Part shown: positions 9,630 to 17,063 of the stretch, piece after piece
How positions within the stretch are numbered: position 1 is the first letter of the stretch
How the letters are laid out: each line of letters opens with the position of its first letter
Assembly (NCBI RefSeq): GCF_007570865.1
Contig: NZ_VLPS01000001.1
Coordinates: 930,001 to 994,000 of the forward strand
From: Atlantibacter subterraneus
GTDB lineage: Bacteria; Pseudomonadota; Gammaproteobacteria; Enterobacterales; Enterobacteriaceae
DNA: 64,000 nucleotides
Direction: 5' to 3'
Notes under the pieces: generated by a model
What the model was told of the DNA's origin: nothing
Databases searched by the model: none
Seen by the model: the letters and a program-made list of their open reading frames with translations, nothing else
Translations under genes and position numbers: made by a program

Positions 9630-9771
9630 CAATAAAGACTCCGCCTGAGAAACAGTAATACGTAACGCCTGAGTTTACTTTGCGCTCTTTAGTACAAAAA
9701 ATCATCAGAAATATCCGCAAGATAAATATTTTTATTTCTGATGTCTTGAGCCTTACGCAGAATCAGCGATA

Positions 9772-9787
9772 CTGTATAAATATACAG
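9772..9787 (+). promoter_or_regulatory. LexA box of the umuC transcript
   Basis: CTGTATAAATATACAG is a near-perfect LexA operator, 19 bp before the small frame at 9806 and about 100 bp before umuC. It gives umuC its own SOS promoter. Confidence 0.92.
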
Positions 9788-9805
9788 TTACTTAATATAT
9801 TCATC

Positions 9806-9907
9806 ATGCAATTGATTGATTACACACACAGCGACCACGCGCAGAATCTCCTGCTCGCTGCGGCACAAGACGATTTAAGCGCCGACGACCATGTTTGCGC
9901 TGGTTGA
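9806..9907 (+). CDS. Small SOS-controlled ORF overlapping the umuC start
   Basis: A 33-codon frame beginning ATGCAATTG just after the LexA box and ending in a TGA at 9905-9907, inside umuC (which starts at 9891). The 17-nt overlap would allow translational coupling, much as umuD overlaps umuC in E. coli. The peptide (MQLIDYTHSDHAQ..., ending DDHVCAG) is not UmuD and I do not recognise it; it could be a leader or the stub of a lost upstream gene. No clear Shine-Dalgarno precedes it, so translation is uncertain. Confidence 0.45.
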   Translation: MQLIDYTHSDHAQNLLLAAAQDDLSADDHVCAG

Positions 9908-11156
9908 CGTCAACAGCTTTTACGCCTCCTGCGAGGCTGTTTTCCGCCCTGATTTATGGGCGCGACCGGTGGTGGTGCTGAGTAATAACGATGGCTGCGT
10001 TATTGCGCGCAACGTTCAGGCAAAGGCGATAGGGGTTTCGATGGCCGCGCCGTACTTTAAGCAGAGAGCGCTGTTTGAGCGACATAACGTGGCGGTATTC
10101 AGCTCTAACTATGCCCTGTACGCCGATATGAGCCATCGGGTAATGAGTATTCTGGAGGAGATGGCACCCGCCACGGAAATTTACTCCATTGATGAAGCCT
10201 TTCTGGATGTGCGAGGCATCGCCAGCTATCAGTCGCTGGAGTCGTTTGGCCATCAGGTCCAGCAGCGGATCCGCCAGGAGGCGCATCTCCAGGTGGGCGT
10301 GGGAATAGGGCGCACCAAGACGCTGGCGAAACTGGCGAATTACGCCGCCAAGCGCTGGAAAAGCACTGGCGGCGTGCTGGATATTTCCAGTCCTGAACGT
10401 CAGCACAACGCGCTGGCGTATATTCCCGTTGAAGAGGTCTGGGGCGTGGGGCGGCGCTTAAGCAAGCAGCTACGCGCCATGGACATCAATACTGCCCGGG
10501 ATTTAGCCGAATGCCCCGCCTGGCTTATCCGCAAGCATTTCAGCGTGGTGCTGGAGCGCACCGTGCGGGAGCTGCGCGGTGAATCCTGTCTCGCCATGGA
10601 GGAGTTTGTTCCGGCGAAACAGCAGATTATTTGCAGCCGCTCGTTTGGCTACCGGGTGACGGAGTATGAAGACATGCGCCAGGCGGTCTGTTCATACGCA
10701 GAGCGCGCGGCGCAAAAGCTGCGCGAAGAGCACCAGTTTTGCCGCCAGGTTTCAGTATTTATCCGCACCAGCCCGCACGCTATTGATGAAGAGTATTACG
10801 CCAACCAGGGGCTCAGCGTGCTGCCAACCCCGACTAACGATACCCGCGACATCATCAAAATGGCGGTGACTGCGCTGGACCGTATCTGGCGCAGCAACTG
10901 CCGGTATCTGAAAGCAGGCGTGATGCTGAGTGATTTTTACAGTCTCGGCGTGGCACAGTTAAACTTGTTTGATGAGTATACCCCGTGGGCGAACAGCGCG
11001 GCGCTGATGTCGGTGATTGATGAGGTGCATAAGCAGGGTAAAGGAAAACTGTGGTTTGCCGGGCAGGGGATCCAGAAAAGCTGGGCGATGAAGCGCGAAA
11101 TGCTGTCACCGGCGTACACGACGAGGTTATCGGAGTTACGGGTAGTCGGAGAGTAG
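9891..11156 (+). CDS. umuC: UmuC, catalytic subunit of DNA polymerase V
   Basis: A full-length 421-residue Y-family DNA polymerase for error-prone translesion synthesis. Catalytic residues are visible: Asp6 in FALVDVNSFYASCE and Asp101-Glu102 in IYSIDEAFLD. The helix-hairpin-helix region (VWGVGRRLSKQL), the little finger, and the C-terminal beta-clamp-binding segment QLNLFDEY are all present, as is the ending GKLWFAGQGIQKSW. It is separated from umuD by a reversed gene and a terminator, but has its own LexA box at 9772-9787 and a small overlapping leader frame. A second, broken umuC end lies at 13049-13147. Confidence 0.96.
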   Translation: MFALVDVNSFYASCEAVFRPDLWARPVVVLSNNDGCVIARNVQAKAIGVSMAAPYFKQRALFERHNVAVFSSNYALYADMSHRVMSILEEMAPATEIYSIDEAFLDVRGIASYQSLESFGHQVQQRIRQEAHLQVGVGIGRTKTLAKLANYAAKRWKSTGGVLDISSPERQHNALAYIPVEEVWGVGRRLSKQLRAMDINTARDLAECPAWLIRKHFSVVLERTVRELRGESCLAMEEFVPAKQQIICSRSFGYRVTEYEDMRQAVCSYAERAAQKLREEHQFCRQVSVFIRTSPHAIDEEYYANQGLSVLPTPTNDTRDIIKMAVTALDRIWRSNCRYLKAGVMLSDFYSLGVAQLNLFDEYTPWANSAALMSVIDEVHKQGKGKLWFAGQGIQKSWAMKREMLSPAYTTRLSELRVVGE

Positions 11157-11365
11157 CCAGTTATGAGTTAACTGCGGAAGGTTTAATAATTTAAAAAATT
11201 AGTCAATGATATCATATACCCATGCCATATATTATAATAAATGTAGATGTGTCTTGAGTGTTAAAAGCATATATCCATTTAGAACAGGAGTAGACTATGG
11301 GTATCATAGGAATAATGAAAAGCTAAAAAGCTTCACAAGTAAGAGCTAATATGAATTTTACTGGT

Positions 11366-12133
11366 TCAATTTAATTGCATAGTATTTTTGGAAAGCATTC
11401 TGTAGCTAATAATATCGTCAATTTTATAATTTTCTTGAAAAAATTCCCTTAATCCAACACCTCCCATTATTCTTGGGGTTTTGGATTTATTTGCTGTTCT
11501 ATTGATTAACGCTGTTAGTATTACTGTTCCGTCATGATTGACGATCGTAAGGTTGTCACCGTCATGAGAGAATTCATCCGATGAAGAAACAGAAACATTA
11601 AAAAAACCTCGTTTCCAATAAGTGGGGGCCATATTGAAGCTATGATCTTTAGATTGAGATGTCACACAATTAACGTCACACTCATTACCATGGAAATGAT
11701 TATCTAATTCGATGTTTTGATGTTTATCGTCCATTAAATTTTTTGAATTTCCATTCCAGTCTGGATTGATTGTTTTTATGATGCTATCTTCAAGCCCCGC
11801 AGCAAGGTTGAGATGAAACTGTCCATAATGCATCAGACCATTATCAGGCAAAACAAGTATATCTACAGCGTTGTTTTTCAACAAGGCTTCACAAATATAG
11901 GCGTTGTTTTTTATATTTGTGGATTGAGACTGACCGGGGTTTTTATAATGATACATCCTTTTGTTTAGAAGTCTTGTAGTTTTACCAATATACTTTACTT
12001 GTCCATCACAGACAAATGCGTAAAGGTTGTTACAGACATCACAGAATGTCTCCGTCATAGTGTAGTTCAATTGTCCATCCAGAAGTTCCCAGTATCCAAT
12101 TTTAATAAACCCAATATTTAGCAGTCGATTCAT
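11366..12133 (-). CDS. GIY-YIG nuclease-like protein with a C-terminal barrel-like domain
   Basis: A 255-residue protein in an AT-rich stretch. Residues 37-50 give the GIY-YIG signature (LYAF, then VKYIG), followed by Arg59 (NKRMYHY), Glu115 (AGLEDSIIKT) and Asn123 (INPDWNG): the full order expected of an active GIY-YIG nuclease. Residues 170-255 form a second domain with beta-rich spacing and the segment IMGGVGLREFF; it looks like a DNA-binding pseudobarrel of the EcoRII-N/B3 type, but this is only pattern-based. No methyltransferase gene lies nearby, so it is not a classic restriction pair. Roles in defence, homing or mobile-element biology are open. Composition differs from the core genes on both sides, which suggests transfer. 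Confidence 0.72.
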   Translation of the reverse strand: MNRLLNIGFIKIGYWELLDGQLNYTMTETFCDVCNNLYAFVCDGQVKYIGKTTRLLNKRMYHYKNPGQSQSTNIKNNAYICEALLKNNAVDILVLPDNGLMHYGQFHLNLAAGLEDSIIKTINPDWNGNSKNLMDDKHQNIELDNHFHGNECDVNCVTSQSKDHSFNMAPTYWKRGFFNVSVSSSDEFSHDGDNLTIVNHDGTVILTALINRTANKSKTPRIMGGVGLREFFQENYKIDDIISYRMLSKNTMQLN

Positions 12134-12350
12134 CTCAATTATCCCTAATTAAATTATTTGGTTAATGTCGTTCATCTGTTATTTATTTTCAATTGTTTTT
12201 GGCTATTGCAACGCAATAATGTGATCCTCGTCAGTACTGTTGGTTATTCTTCGCTTAAAGTGAGTGGTAATCAATAATAATGCTTGAAACAGAAGCATTG
12301 AATATTGCCATATGCTTCGTTCGATTTTGTACCTAATTTGCGCACAATCA

Positions 12351-12377
12351 CAAAACCCGCTCGCTAAGCGGGTTTTG
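12351..12377. terminator. Bidirectional terminator downstream of symE-like gene
   Basis: Stem AAAACCCGC with GCGGGTTTT around a 7-nt loop. It lies about 30 bp past the symE-like stop and can also serve the plus strand. Confidence 0.8.
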
Positions 12378-12405
12378 CTTGTCTACGTAGTGGCAACCTG
12401 AGTGC

Positions 12406-12705
12406 TTAGAGCAAAACTGATAATTTCTGTCGCATATCCTTCACCGTTGCTTTTACTTCTTTAAGTTCTTCGCGCAGCGCCTGCGCCTCATCGTTATCCG
12501 GAATTAACACAATACAATCCCCGGCGATATGCACTGAAATTCCTCTACCGGTATCGAACCCGGCTTCACGCAACCATTTGCCGGAGAGCGTAATGGTTGG
12601 CGTACTGGTATCACCGTGATTAGGCAGATAGCCGACAGTGTAGCGGCGTTGAGTTTTCGCCGTTCTTTCAGATGAGGGATGAGTATGGGTAGGGATAGTA
12701 GCCAT
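12406..12705 (-). CDS. symE: SymE-type toxin (type I toxin-antitoxin, SpoVT/AbrB-like)
   Basis: A 99-residue protein of the SymE family. The core is RRYTVGYLPNHGD, then PTITLSGKWLREAGFDTG and ISVHIAGDCIVLIPD near residues 35-72, which matches E. coli SymE (PAITLKGQWLEAAGFATG). E. coli SymE is SOS-induced, damages RNA or nucleoid function when overproduced, and is held down by antisense RNA SymR. Here GGAGG lies 8 nt before the ATG. I see no clear LexA box upstream and cannot delimit a SymR on the plus strand, though the GC-rich 12720-12895 region is the place to look. The longer frame at 12504-12863 overlaps its 5' half. Confidence 0.85.
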   Translation of the reverse strand: MATIPTHTHPSSERTAKTQRRYTVGYLPNHGDTSTPTITLSGKWLREAGFDTGRGISVHIAGDCIVLIPDNDEAQALREELKEVKATVKDMRQKLSVLL

Positions 12706-12863
12706 AAGGGCAGCCTCCAGTATGTAATATTTAAACCACCACTGGAGAGGCTAATCTCACGGGTGGTGGAACCGAACAGGGTTAGCCTTACCGGCCATAC
12801 TGGATACCGGCGCGTCTCGCGACGCCCCCGTCCGGCCCACCATAGAGGTACAGCCGTACGCAC
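12504..12863 (-). CDS. Ash/Icd-like reading frame overlapping symE
   Basis: A 119-codon frame from a GTG at 12863, in a different frame from symE and covering its first 67 codons. Its first half (WWAGRGRRE, then STTREISLSSGGLN and YWRLPLWLLSLP) is the pattern I know from Ash/Icd-like proteins of P4-type satellite phages, which often sit just before a downstream gene and overlap it. P4 Icd inhibits host cell division; whether this frame does anything is unknown, and it may be a translated leader for symE. There is no strong ribosome site. Confidence is limited because recognition rests on memory of the motif. Confidence 0.42.
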   Translation of the reverse strand: MRTAVPLWWAGRGRRETRRYPVWPVRLTLFGSTTREISLSSGGLNITYWRLPLWLLSLPILIPHLKERRKLNAATLSAICLITVIPVRQPLRSPANGCVKPGSIPVEEFQCISPGIVLC

Positions 12864-13048
12864 GACACAAAAAAGTGTGTCGCCAGTATGATTTTCAGGA
12901 GGCTAATCCTGGCGCCTGATTTTGCAGGTGCGGGGGAAAGATACTGCTATCGCTTATAAGCGGCAAGATGTTTTGCTGTGGATGCCGCAATGTGAAAGGA
13001 ATCCGGAATACTTCTCGCAAAACAGCATCACAGCGTATACCAGGTCTT

Positions 13049-13147
13049 GCTAACAGTGCCCTCCGGGCCAACAATGAAGCGCTGAAGTTGGCAATCGACA
13101 CGTTTCGTAAAGAGGGCAAAGGCAAACTGTGGTTCGTCGGGAAGTAA
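13049..13147 (+). pseudogene. Fragment of a second umuC (C-terminal end)
   Basis: Read in the frame ending at the TAA at 13145-13147, this gives NSALRANNEALKLAIDTF and then RKEGKGKLWFVGK, which is the C-terminal end of a UmuC/ImpB-type polymerase. The intact umuC in this window ends with NSAALMSVIDEV and GKGKLWFAGQG. Nothing recognisable as polymerase precedes it, so only about 30 codons survive. It is a different copy from the one at 9891, judged by sequence, and marks loss of a second SOS polymerase gene in the accessory zone. Confidence 0.72.
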
Positions 13148-13237
13148 ACCCGGTCGTACCCGCGTAGACTGTGCCGACATTGTGCTTTACACTTCGCGCT
13201 GCAAAAATTAAGTAGCTAACAGATTAATCAGGCGGTA

Positions 13238-13723
13238 ATGGCGATGAACGGAAAGATCACAACGTGGTTTAAAGATAAAGGTTTTGGATTTATCAAAGAT
13301 GAGAACGGCGACAACCGCTATTTTCATGTGATTAAGGTCGCCAACCCGGAACTGATTAAAAAAGACGCCGCGGTGACCTTCGAACCCACCACCAACAATA
13401 AGGGCCTGTCAGCCTATGCGGTGAAAGTGGTCCCGGAAAGCAAATACATCTTTATCGCGGGCGAGCGCCTGAAGCTGACGTCGATCAAATCTTATCTGGT
13501 TTACAGCGAAGAAGTGCCTGCCGAGACCCGTATCGATAAAGAGAATGCGGTGCTTTCCGTCGGCGCATTAATGAGCAGCATCCGACCTAAATCCACCGCA
13601 AAGCCGGGTGAAATGCGCTCGCTGAAAAAGCTGGCTATCACCACCTTCCAGGGCTCGACGCACATCTTTTCTGAAGATGAGATCGATATCGATGCCACAG
13701 TGAAAATGCTTAAATTAAAATAA
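13238..13723 (+). CDS. Cold-shock-domain protein with a long C-terminal extension
   Basis: A 161-residue protein whose first 65 residues form a cold-shock domain: MNGKITTWFKDKGFGFIKDE carries RNP1 (KGFGFI), and RYFHV is in the RNP2 place. Normal Csp proteins are about 70 residues; here some 95 more follow, with no known motif, and include a conserved-looking segment SLKKLAITTFQGST. It probably binds single-stranded nucleic acid. The start at 13238 follows AGGCGG; the ATG two codons later is also possible. yaiL begins 35 bp downstream on the same strand, so the two may share a transcript. Confidence 0.8.
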   Translation: MAMNGKITTWFKDKGFGFIKDENGDNRYFHVIKVANPELIKKDAAVTFEPTTNNKGLSAYAVKVVPESKYIFIAGERLKLTSIKSYLVYSEEVPAETRIDKENAVLSVGALMSSIRPKSTAKPGEMRSLKKLAITTFQGSTHIFSEDEIDIDATVKMLKLK

Positions 13724-13758
13724 TCGGGATTGGATAACGGGCGAGCGTAGAGACGACG

Positions 13759-14298
13759 ATGACAAAACTTACCTTACAAGAGCAGATGCTGAAAGCGGGT
13801 TTAGTGACCAGCAAAAAAATGGCTAAAGTCCAGCGCACGGCAAAAAAATCACGCGTTCAGGCGCGCGAAGCCCGCGAGGCCGTTGAAGAGAATAAGAAAG
13901 CGCAGCTTGAGCGAGACAAACAGCTCAGCGAACAACAAAAGCAGGCTGCGTTATCGAAAGAATATAAAGCGCAGGTGAAGCAGCTGATTGAAATGAACCG
14001 CATCACCGTTGCGAAAGGCAATATTGAGTTTAATTTCACCGACAGTAATTTGATTAAAAAAGTGGTGGTGGATAAGACGACGCAGGCGCAGTTGATCAAT
14101 GGCCGCCTTGCTATTGCGCGTCTGGCTGTTGATGGCAAGGATACATTTGACTACGCCATTATTCCCGCCAGCGTAGCGGACAAAATCGCGCAGCGCGATG
14201 CAGACAGCATCGTACTTAATAGCGGGCTAAGCCAGGAAGAGCAGGATGAGGACGATCCGTATGCTGATTTCAAAGTGCCTGATGATTTGATGTGGTGA
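13759..14298 (+). CDS. yaiL: YaiL family nucleoprotein/polynucleotide-associated protein (DUF2058)
   Basis: A 179-residue protein nearly the same as E. coli YaiL over its full length, including the N-terminal TLQEQMLKAGLVTSKKMAKV, a charged coiled-coil at residues 25-80 (RVQAREAREAVEENKKAQ) and the C-terminal DDPYADFKVPDDLMW. The molecular role is not firmly established; a link with nucleic acid or nucleoid proteins is proposed for the family. Unlike its accessory neighbours it is a normal core gene. It probably follows the cold-shock-domain gene in one transcript. Confidence 0.92.
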   Translation: MTKLTLQEQMLKAGLVTSKKMAKVQRTAKKSRVQAREAREAVEENKKAQLERDKQLSEQQKQAALSKEYKAQVKQLIEMNRITVAKGNIEFNFTDSNLIKKVVVDKTTQAQLINGRLAIARLAVDGKDTFDYAIIPASVADKIAQRDADSIVLNSGLSQEEQDEDDPYADFKVPDDLMW

Positions 14299-14359
14299 TA
14301 AGGGGCCAGTGCCACATCGAAATATAGGTTGTGGAGTTGAGTGGGTTGAGGCTGGAGAT

Positions 14360-14383
14360 GTCCGCTTTGTGCCAGAAGCGGAC
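14360..14383. repeat. Stem-loop repeat, copy 1
   Basis: GTCCGCTT-TGTGCCAG-AAGCGGAC: a perfect 8-bp stem. Related copies occur at 15541-15583 and 17028-17063, so copies 1 and 2 bracket the second GIY-YIG gene. Confidence 0.7.
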
Positions 14384-14482
14384 CCTAGCTATCAAACTCT
14401 CGATGGGTGTATTTAAAATATATGGTAATTGATTATTATTTTTTACCACGTCATAATAAGAATATATTGATAAAAAATTAAG

Positions 14483-15523
14483 ATGGTAAATATGACTGGC
14501 GAAACGAATGGATACGTATACATATTGGAGGTTTCTGATATTGACTTACCTGTATGTAAAATTGGAATGACGACCAGAGATCCAACCTCTCGATGTGATG
14601 AGATAAATAAAAGCTCAACAGGTGATTTTATTTGGGCAGTTTCTCACTCTATTTTTGTTAGTGATTGTAAAAAACTAGAACGATTAATTCACGATAAGTT
14701 AAGTCCATTGCGGCAAAAAAGAAGAGAGTTTTTTAATTTACGCGCAGATGATGCATACAAAGCAGTAATGTCAATTTTCGAGTCTCAGGATGAGATAAAA
14801 ATAATTATCGAGTCGGAATCAAAATCCTTATCAATAATTAACCCGGACCATAAAGTTAAAAATAATCAGCGATATCTGTCCAGACATGGTTCTGCTGAGT
14901 ATGCAGAGATATTACAGTCTTTTTGCGAAATTCTGGGTGTGAAAGGAAGGGCTTTTGGCCAGCTCAATAAACCATTTTTTGGCATGAGCGATGGAAATGA
15001 AGGCGTTCAATGGAATATTTCTGTGTGTACGCAAAAAAATAACATCCGTATGGGTGTTAATCTTGAAGGTAAAAAATACAAAGATTGGCCTATAGCTAAG
15101 CTTATTAAATCAGAGTTGGCAGCCCCTGGGTTGCTAAGTATAATGCAAGAATTAGATTCTAAAGACGAAATTAGCATGGCTTTTTATCGAGATGCCTGGC
15201 AGGTGACTTCCAGACCTGAAATTAGAGAGAAATATATAGGCGGCAGGGAATTTAACCTCAATGAGCTGACTCATGGGGAATGGAAGCGTATTTTAAATGA
15301 AGCTTTAAATTGCTTAGATAAAGAACGTGATTATAAACGGAGAAATATGCAGGATGTTACGATAGTAAACAAAAATGGTAGTGTTCTTGTCCGTACCATG
15401 CCAGTTTCCCCTCATTTAACAATATGGTCCCCATTAATAATTAACGATAATATTGATGGTTCAATCCGAAATAAGTTTAATCAATTGATTCATATTCATC
15501 GTTGGATGATGCAGTTAAGTTGA
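14483..15523 (+). CDS. T5orf172-type GIY-YIG nuclease-like protein
   Basis: A 346-residue protein in very AT-rich DNA. Residues 10-100 are a T5orf172/MUG113-type GIY-YIG domain: GYVYILEVSD, then CKIGMTTRDP, Arg37, Glu66 in KKLERLIHDKL and RREFFNL. This subfamily occurs in phages and defence loci. The remaining 245 residues are a second domain I do not recognise (VQWNISVCTQKNNIRMGVNL and, further on, DWPIAKLIKSELAAP). The start could be 14483 or the ATG at 14492; neither has a strong ribosome site. The gene is bracketed by stem-loop repeats, has low GC unlike the core, and looks acquired. No methylase or helicase partner is seen. Confidence 0.72.
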   Translation: MVNMTGETNGYVYILEVSDIDLPVCKIGMTTRDPTSRCDEINKSSTGDFIWAVSHSIFVSDCKKLERLIHDKLSPLRQKRREFFNLRADDAYKAVMSIFESQDEIKIIIESESKSLSIINPDHKVKNNQRYLSRHGSAEYAEILQSFCEILGVKGRAFGQLNKPFFGMSDGNEGVQWNISVCTQKNNIRMGVNLEGKKYKDWPIAKLIKSELAAPGLLSIMQELDSKDEISMAFYRDAWQVTSRPEIREKYIGGREFNLNELTHGEWKRILNEALNCLDKERDYKRRNMQDVTIVNKNGSVLVRTMPVSPHLTIWSPLIINDNIDGSIRNKFNQLIHIHRWMMQLS

Positions 15524-15540
15524 AAAATTAAGCTTGTTAT

Positions 15541-15583
15541 ATCCGCTTTTCGCTCGAAGCAAACCCTTTGTGTCAGAAGTGGA
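15541..15583. repeat. Stem-loop repeat, copy 2
   Basis: Starts ATCCGCTTTTCGCTCGAAGC and ends TTTGTGTCAGAAGTGGAT. The outer arms pair (one G-T). It shares CCGCTT and TTTGTGYCAGAAG with copy 1, and CGCTC-AAGC spacing with copy 3. Confidence 0.6.
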
Positions 15584-15679
15584 TTTCAAAAGTGCTTATT
15601 TTGGAACTAATTATAAAGACCTATCGTTTATAATGACGTATATTCCTTCGTGGTTCATTGTTCCATAATCTTTATGAAT

Positions 15680-15774
15680 GTATCAGATATTATGATATTT
15701 GATACCTGTCAAAACCGGATCAGAAACGAGTATCAGAAATCGTAATTTATGCATTATGATACCATTTTGTATCA
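15680..15774. repeat. Array of GTATCA/TGATAC half-sites, res-like
   Basis: GTATCA or its complement TGATAC occurs five times: at 15680, 15700, 15730, 15757 and 15769. They form inverted pairs of unequal spacing directly upstream of the decayed serine recombinase gene at 15796. That layout is what resolvase res sites look like (paired subsites next to the gene). Function is inference. Confidence 0.5.
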
Positions 15775-15795
15775 AAAACGATTTGTGAGACTGAA

Positions 15796-16035
15796 ATGGC
15801 GTTACTGGACTATGCCAGGGTATCAACCAGCCACCAGAAGCTTACGCTCCAGTGGCTGAACTGAAAAAGACCGGTGTGCGTGAAGATGGCTTCTGGTATC
15901 CGGTTTGGCAGAAAACAACATCCGGCGACAGCCTCTGCCCTGAAGATGATCGGGCGGGGGGTCGTTTAAACTCGTATCGGAAAAAACGGGTATATCAAGA
16001 CCTACTTATTTCAGAATAAAGAAAAGACTAAAGTC
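15796..16035 (+). pseudogene. Decayed serine recombinase (resolvase/invertase) with internal deletion
   Basis: The start reads MALLDYARVSTSHQKLTLQ, the N-terminal catalytic motif of Tn3/Hin-type serine recombinases with its active serine. A frame change then gives AELKKTGVRED, followed by a jump to RFGRKQHPATASALKMIG and, in another frame, SFKLVSEKTGISRPTYFR, which is the C-terminal helix-turn-helix. About 100 central residues (the rest of the catalytic core and the E-helix) are gone. The gene cannot make a working recombinase. Its presence, with a res-like array upstream, shows that a transposon or integrative element once occupied this spot. Confidence 0.8.
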
Positions 16036-16075
16036 ATCCGAATAACATTAACGCTGTCAGCCAGGAAAAAGAAAA

Positions 16076-16900
16076 ATGAATAATTTTGTTTACAGACAAA
16101 TGGAACAGTTCGAGCTGGATAAGGCTTACAACGTAGCCGCGGTTGTTGAAAATTTTCCCGCACTTCTGAACAATTTTGCAGAAAGAAGCCGACTGGCATA
16201 TTCGCGCTACAACTGGTGCCGTAACCTGCGATACGGAAAAGAAACAGGAAATCAATATGATTTCCTTTCATGCGGGATACCGCATGCACCAACTTATGTA
16301 TTCATACATGGAGGTTACTGGAGTAGTGGTAGTAAAGAAGAACATGCGTTCATTGCTGATGGCCCGATTGCAAAAAATATGAATGTTGTGCTGGCTGAAT
16401 ACTCACTGGCTCCCGGCGCCACGATGACACAGATAGTTGCGGAAATCAGAATGCTCATTGAACATCTGGCGGCAGACAGGGATAAACTTGGCATCGCTGA
16501 CAGTCCAGTTTATCTGAGCGGACATTCGGCTGGAGGCCATCTTGCGGCAATGTACCGTTCACATCCCTCTGTAAAAGGCGTGCATATAATAAGTCCCATC
16601 GTTGACCTGGAACCAATAAGTCTGTGCTGGCTACAAAATAAACTGGAATTAAGTTCCAGGGAAGTCAGTGATTACAGTCCGTTATTACACGTAGATAAAG
16701 GAGCGCCAACGCTGATATCGGCAGGAGGGGCGGATTTACCAGAGTTTAAGCGTCAGTCTGCTGCGTATGCTGAAGTGTGTGCAAATAACGGGGAGCATTT
16801 CAGCCATATTCTTGTGCCTGGCGCAGACCATTTTGGAATACTTAATGATCTCGCAGATCCAGAAGGCAGGCAACTGAAAGCATTTATGAGTCTGATCTAA
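16076..16900 (+). CDS. Alpha/beta hydrolase (HSL/arylformamidase-like)
   Basis: A 274-residue alpha/beta hydrolase. The oxyanion motif HGGYW is at residues 78-82, the nucleophile Ser151 lies in GHSAGG, and Asp220 (GADLPEF) and His252 (GADHFG) complete the triad. HGGYW is typical of arylformamidase (kynurenine formamidase) and related carboxylesterases; no other tryptophan-degradation gene is near, so the substrate is open. There is no signal peptide, so it acts in the cytoplasm. The start follows AGGAAAAAG. Lying next to the broken recombinase and having slightly low GC, it may be cargo of the lost element. Confidence 0.8.
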   Translation: MNNFVYRQMEQFELDKAYNVAAVVENFPALLNNFAERSRLAYSRYNWCRNLRYGKETGNQYDFLSCGIPHAPTYVFIHGGYWSSGSKEEHAFIADGPIAKNMNVVLAEYSLAPGATMTQIVAEIRMLIEHLAADRDKLGIADSPVYLSGHSAGGHLAAMYRSHPSVKGVHIISPIVDLEPISLCWLQNKLELSSREVSDYSPLLHVDKGAPTLISAGGADLPEFKRQSAAYAEVCANNGEHFSHILVPGADHFGILNDLADPEGRQLKAFMSLI

Positions 16901-17027
16901 TTTTAGAAAAACAGGGAGTATAACTGCTCCCCGTATTTTTCATAAAAGCAATAGATAACTCAGACAGATATATCCTTAGCGTGGTTTTTTACATCATTGA
17001 CCGTCAAACCCCGTTAAGTAAAACTTA

Positions 17028-17063
17028 TGTCCGCTCCTCGCTCTAAGCTGCACTTCACCAGAA
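17028..17063. repeat. Stem-loop repeat relative, copy 3
   Basis: TGTCCGCTCCTCGCTCTAAGC, then a CACTTCACCAGAA tail, aligns with copy 2 (15541-15583). It is diverged and overlaps the end of the small gene at 17055. Confidence 0.4.

Noticed and set aside
9189-9635. 148-codon frame antisense to the amidotransferase gene
   Set aside because: Shadow frame; composition is His/Arg-rich as expected from antisense reading.
12895-13125. 76-codon minus-strand frame
   Set aside because: It lies opposite the umuC relic and has no supporting signal.
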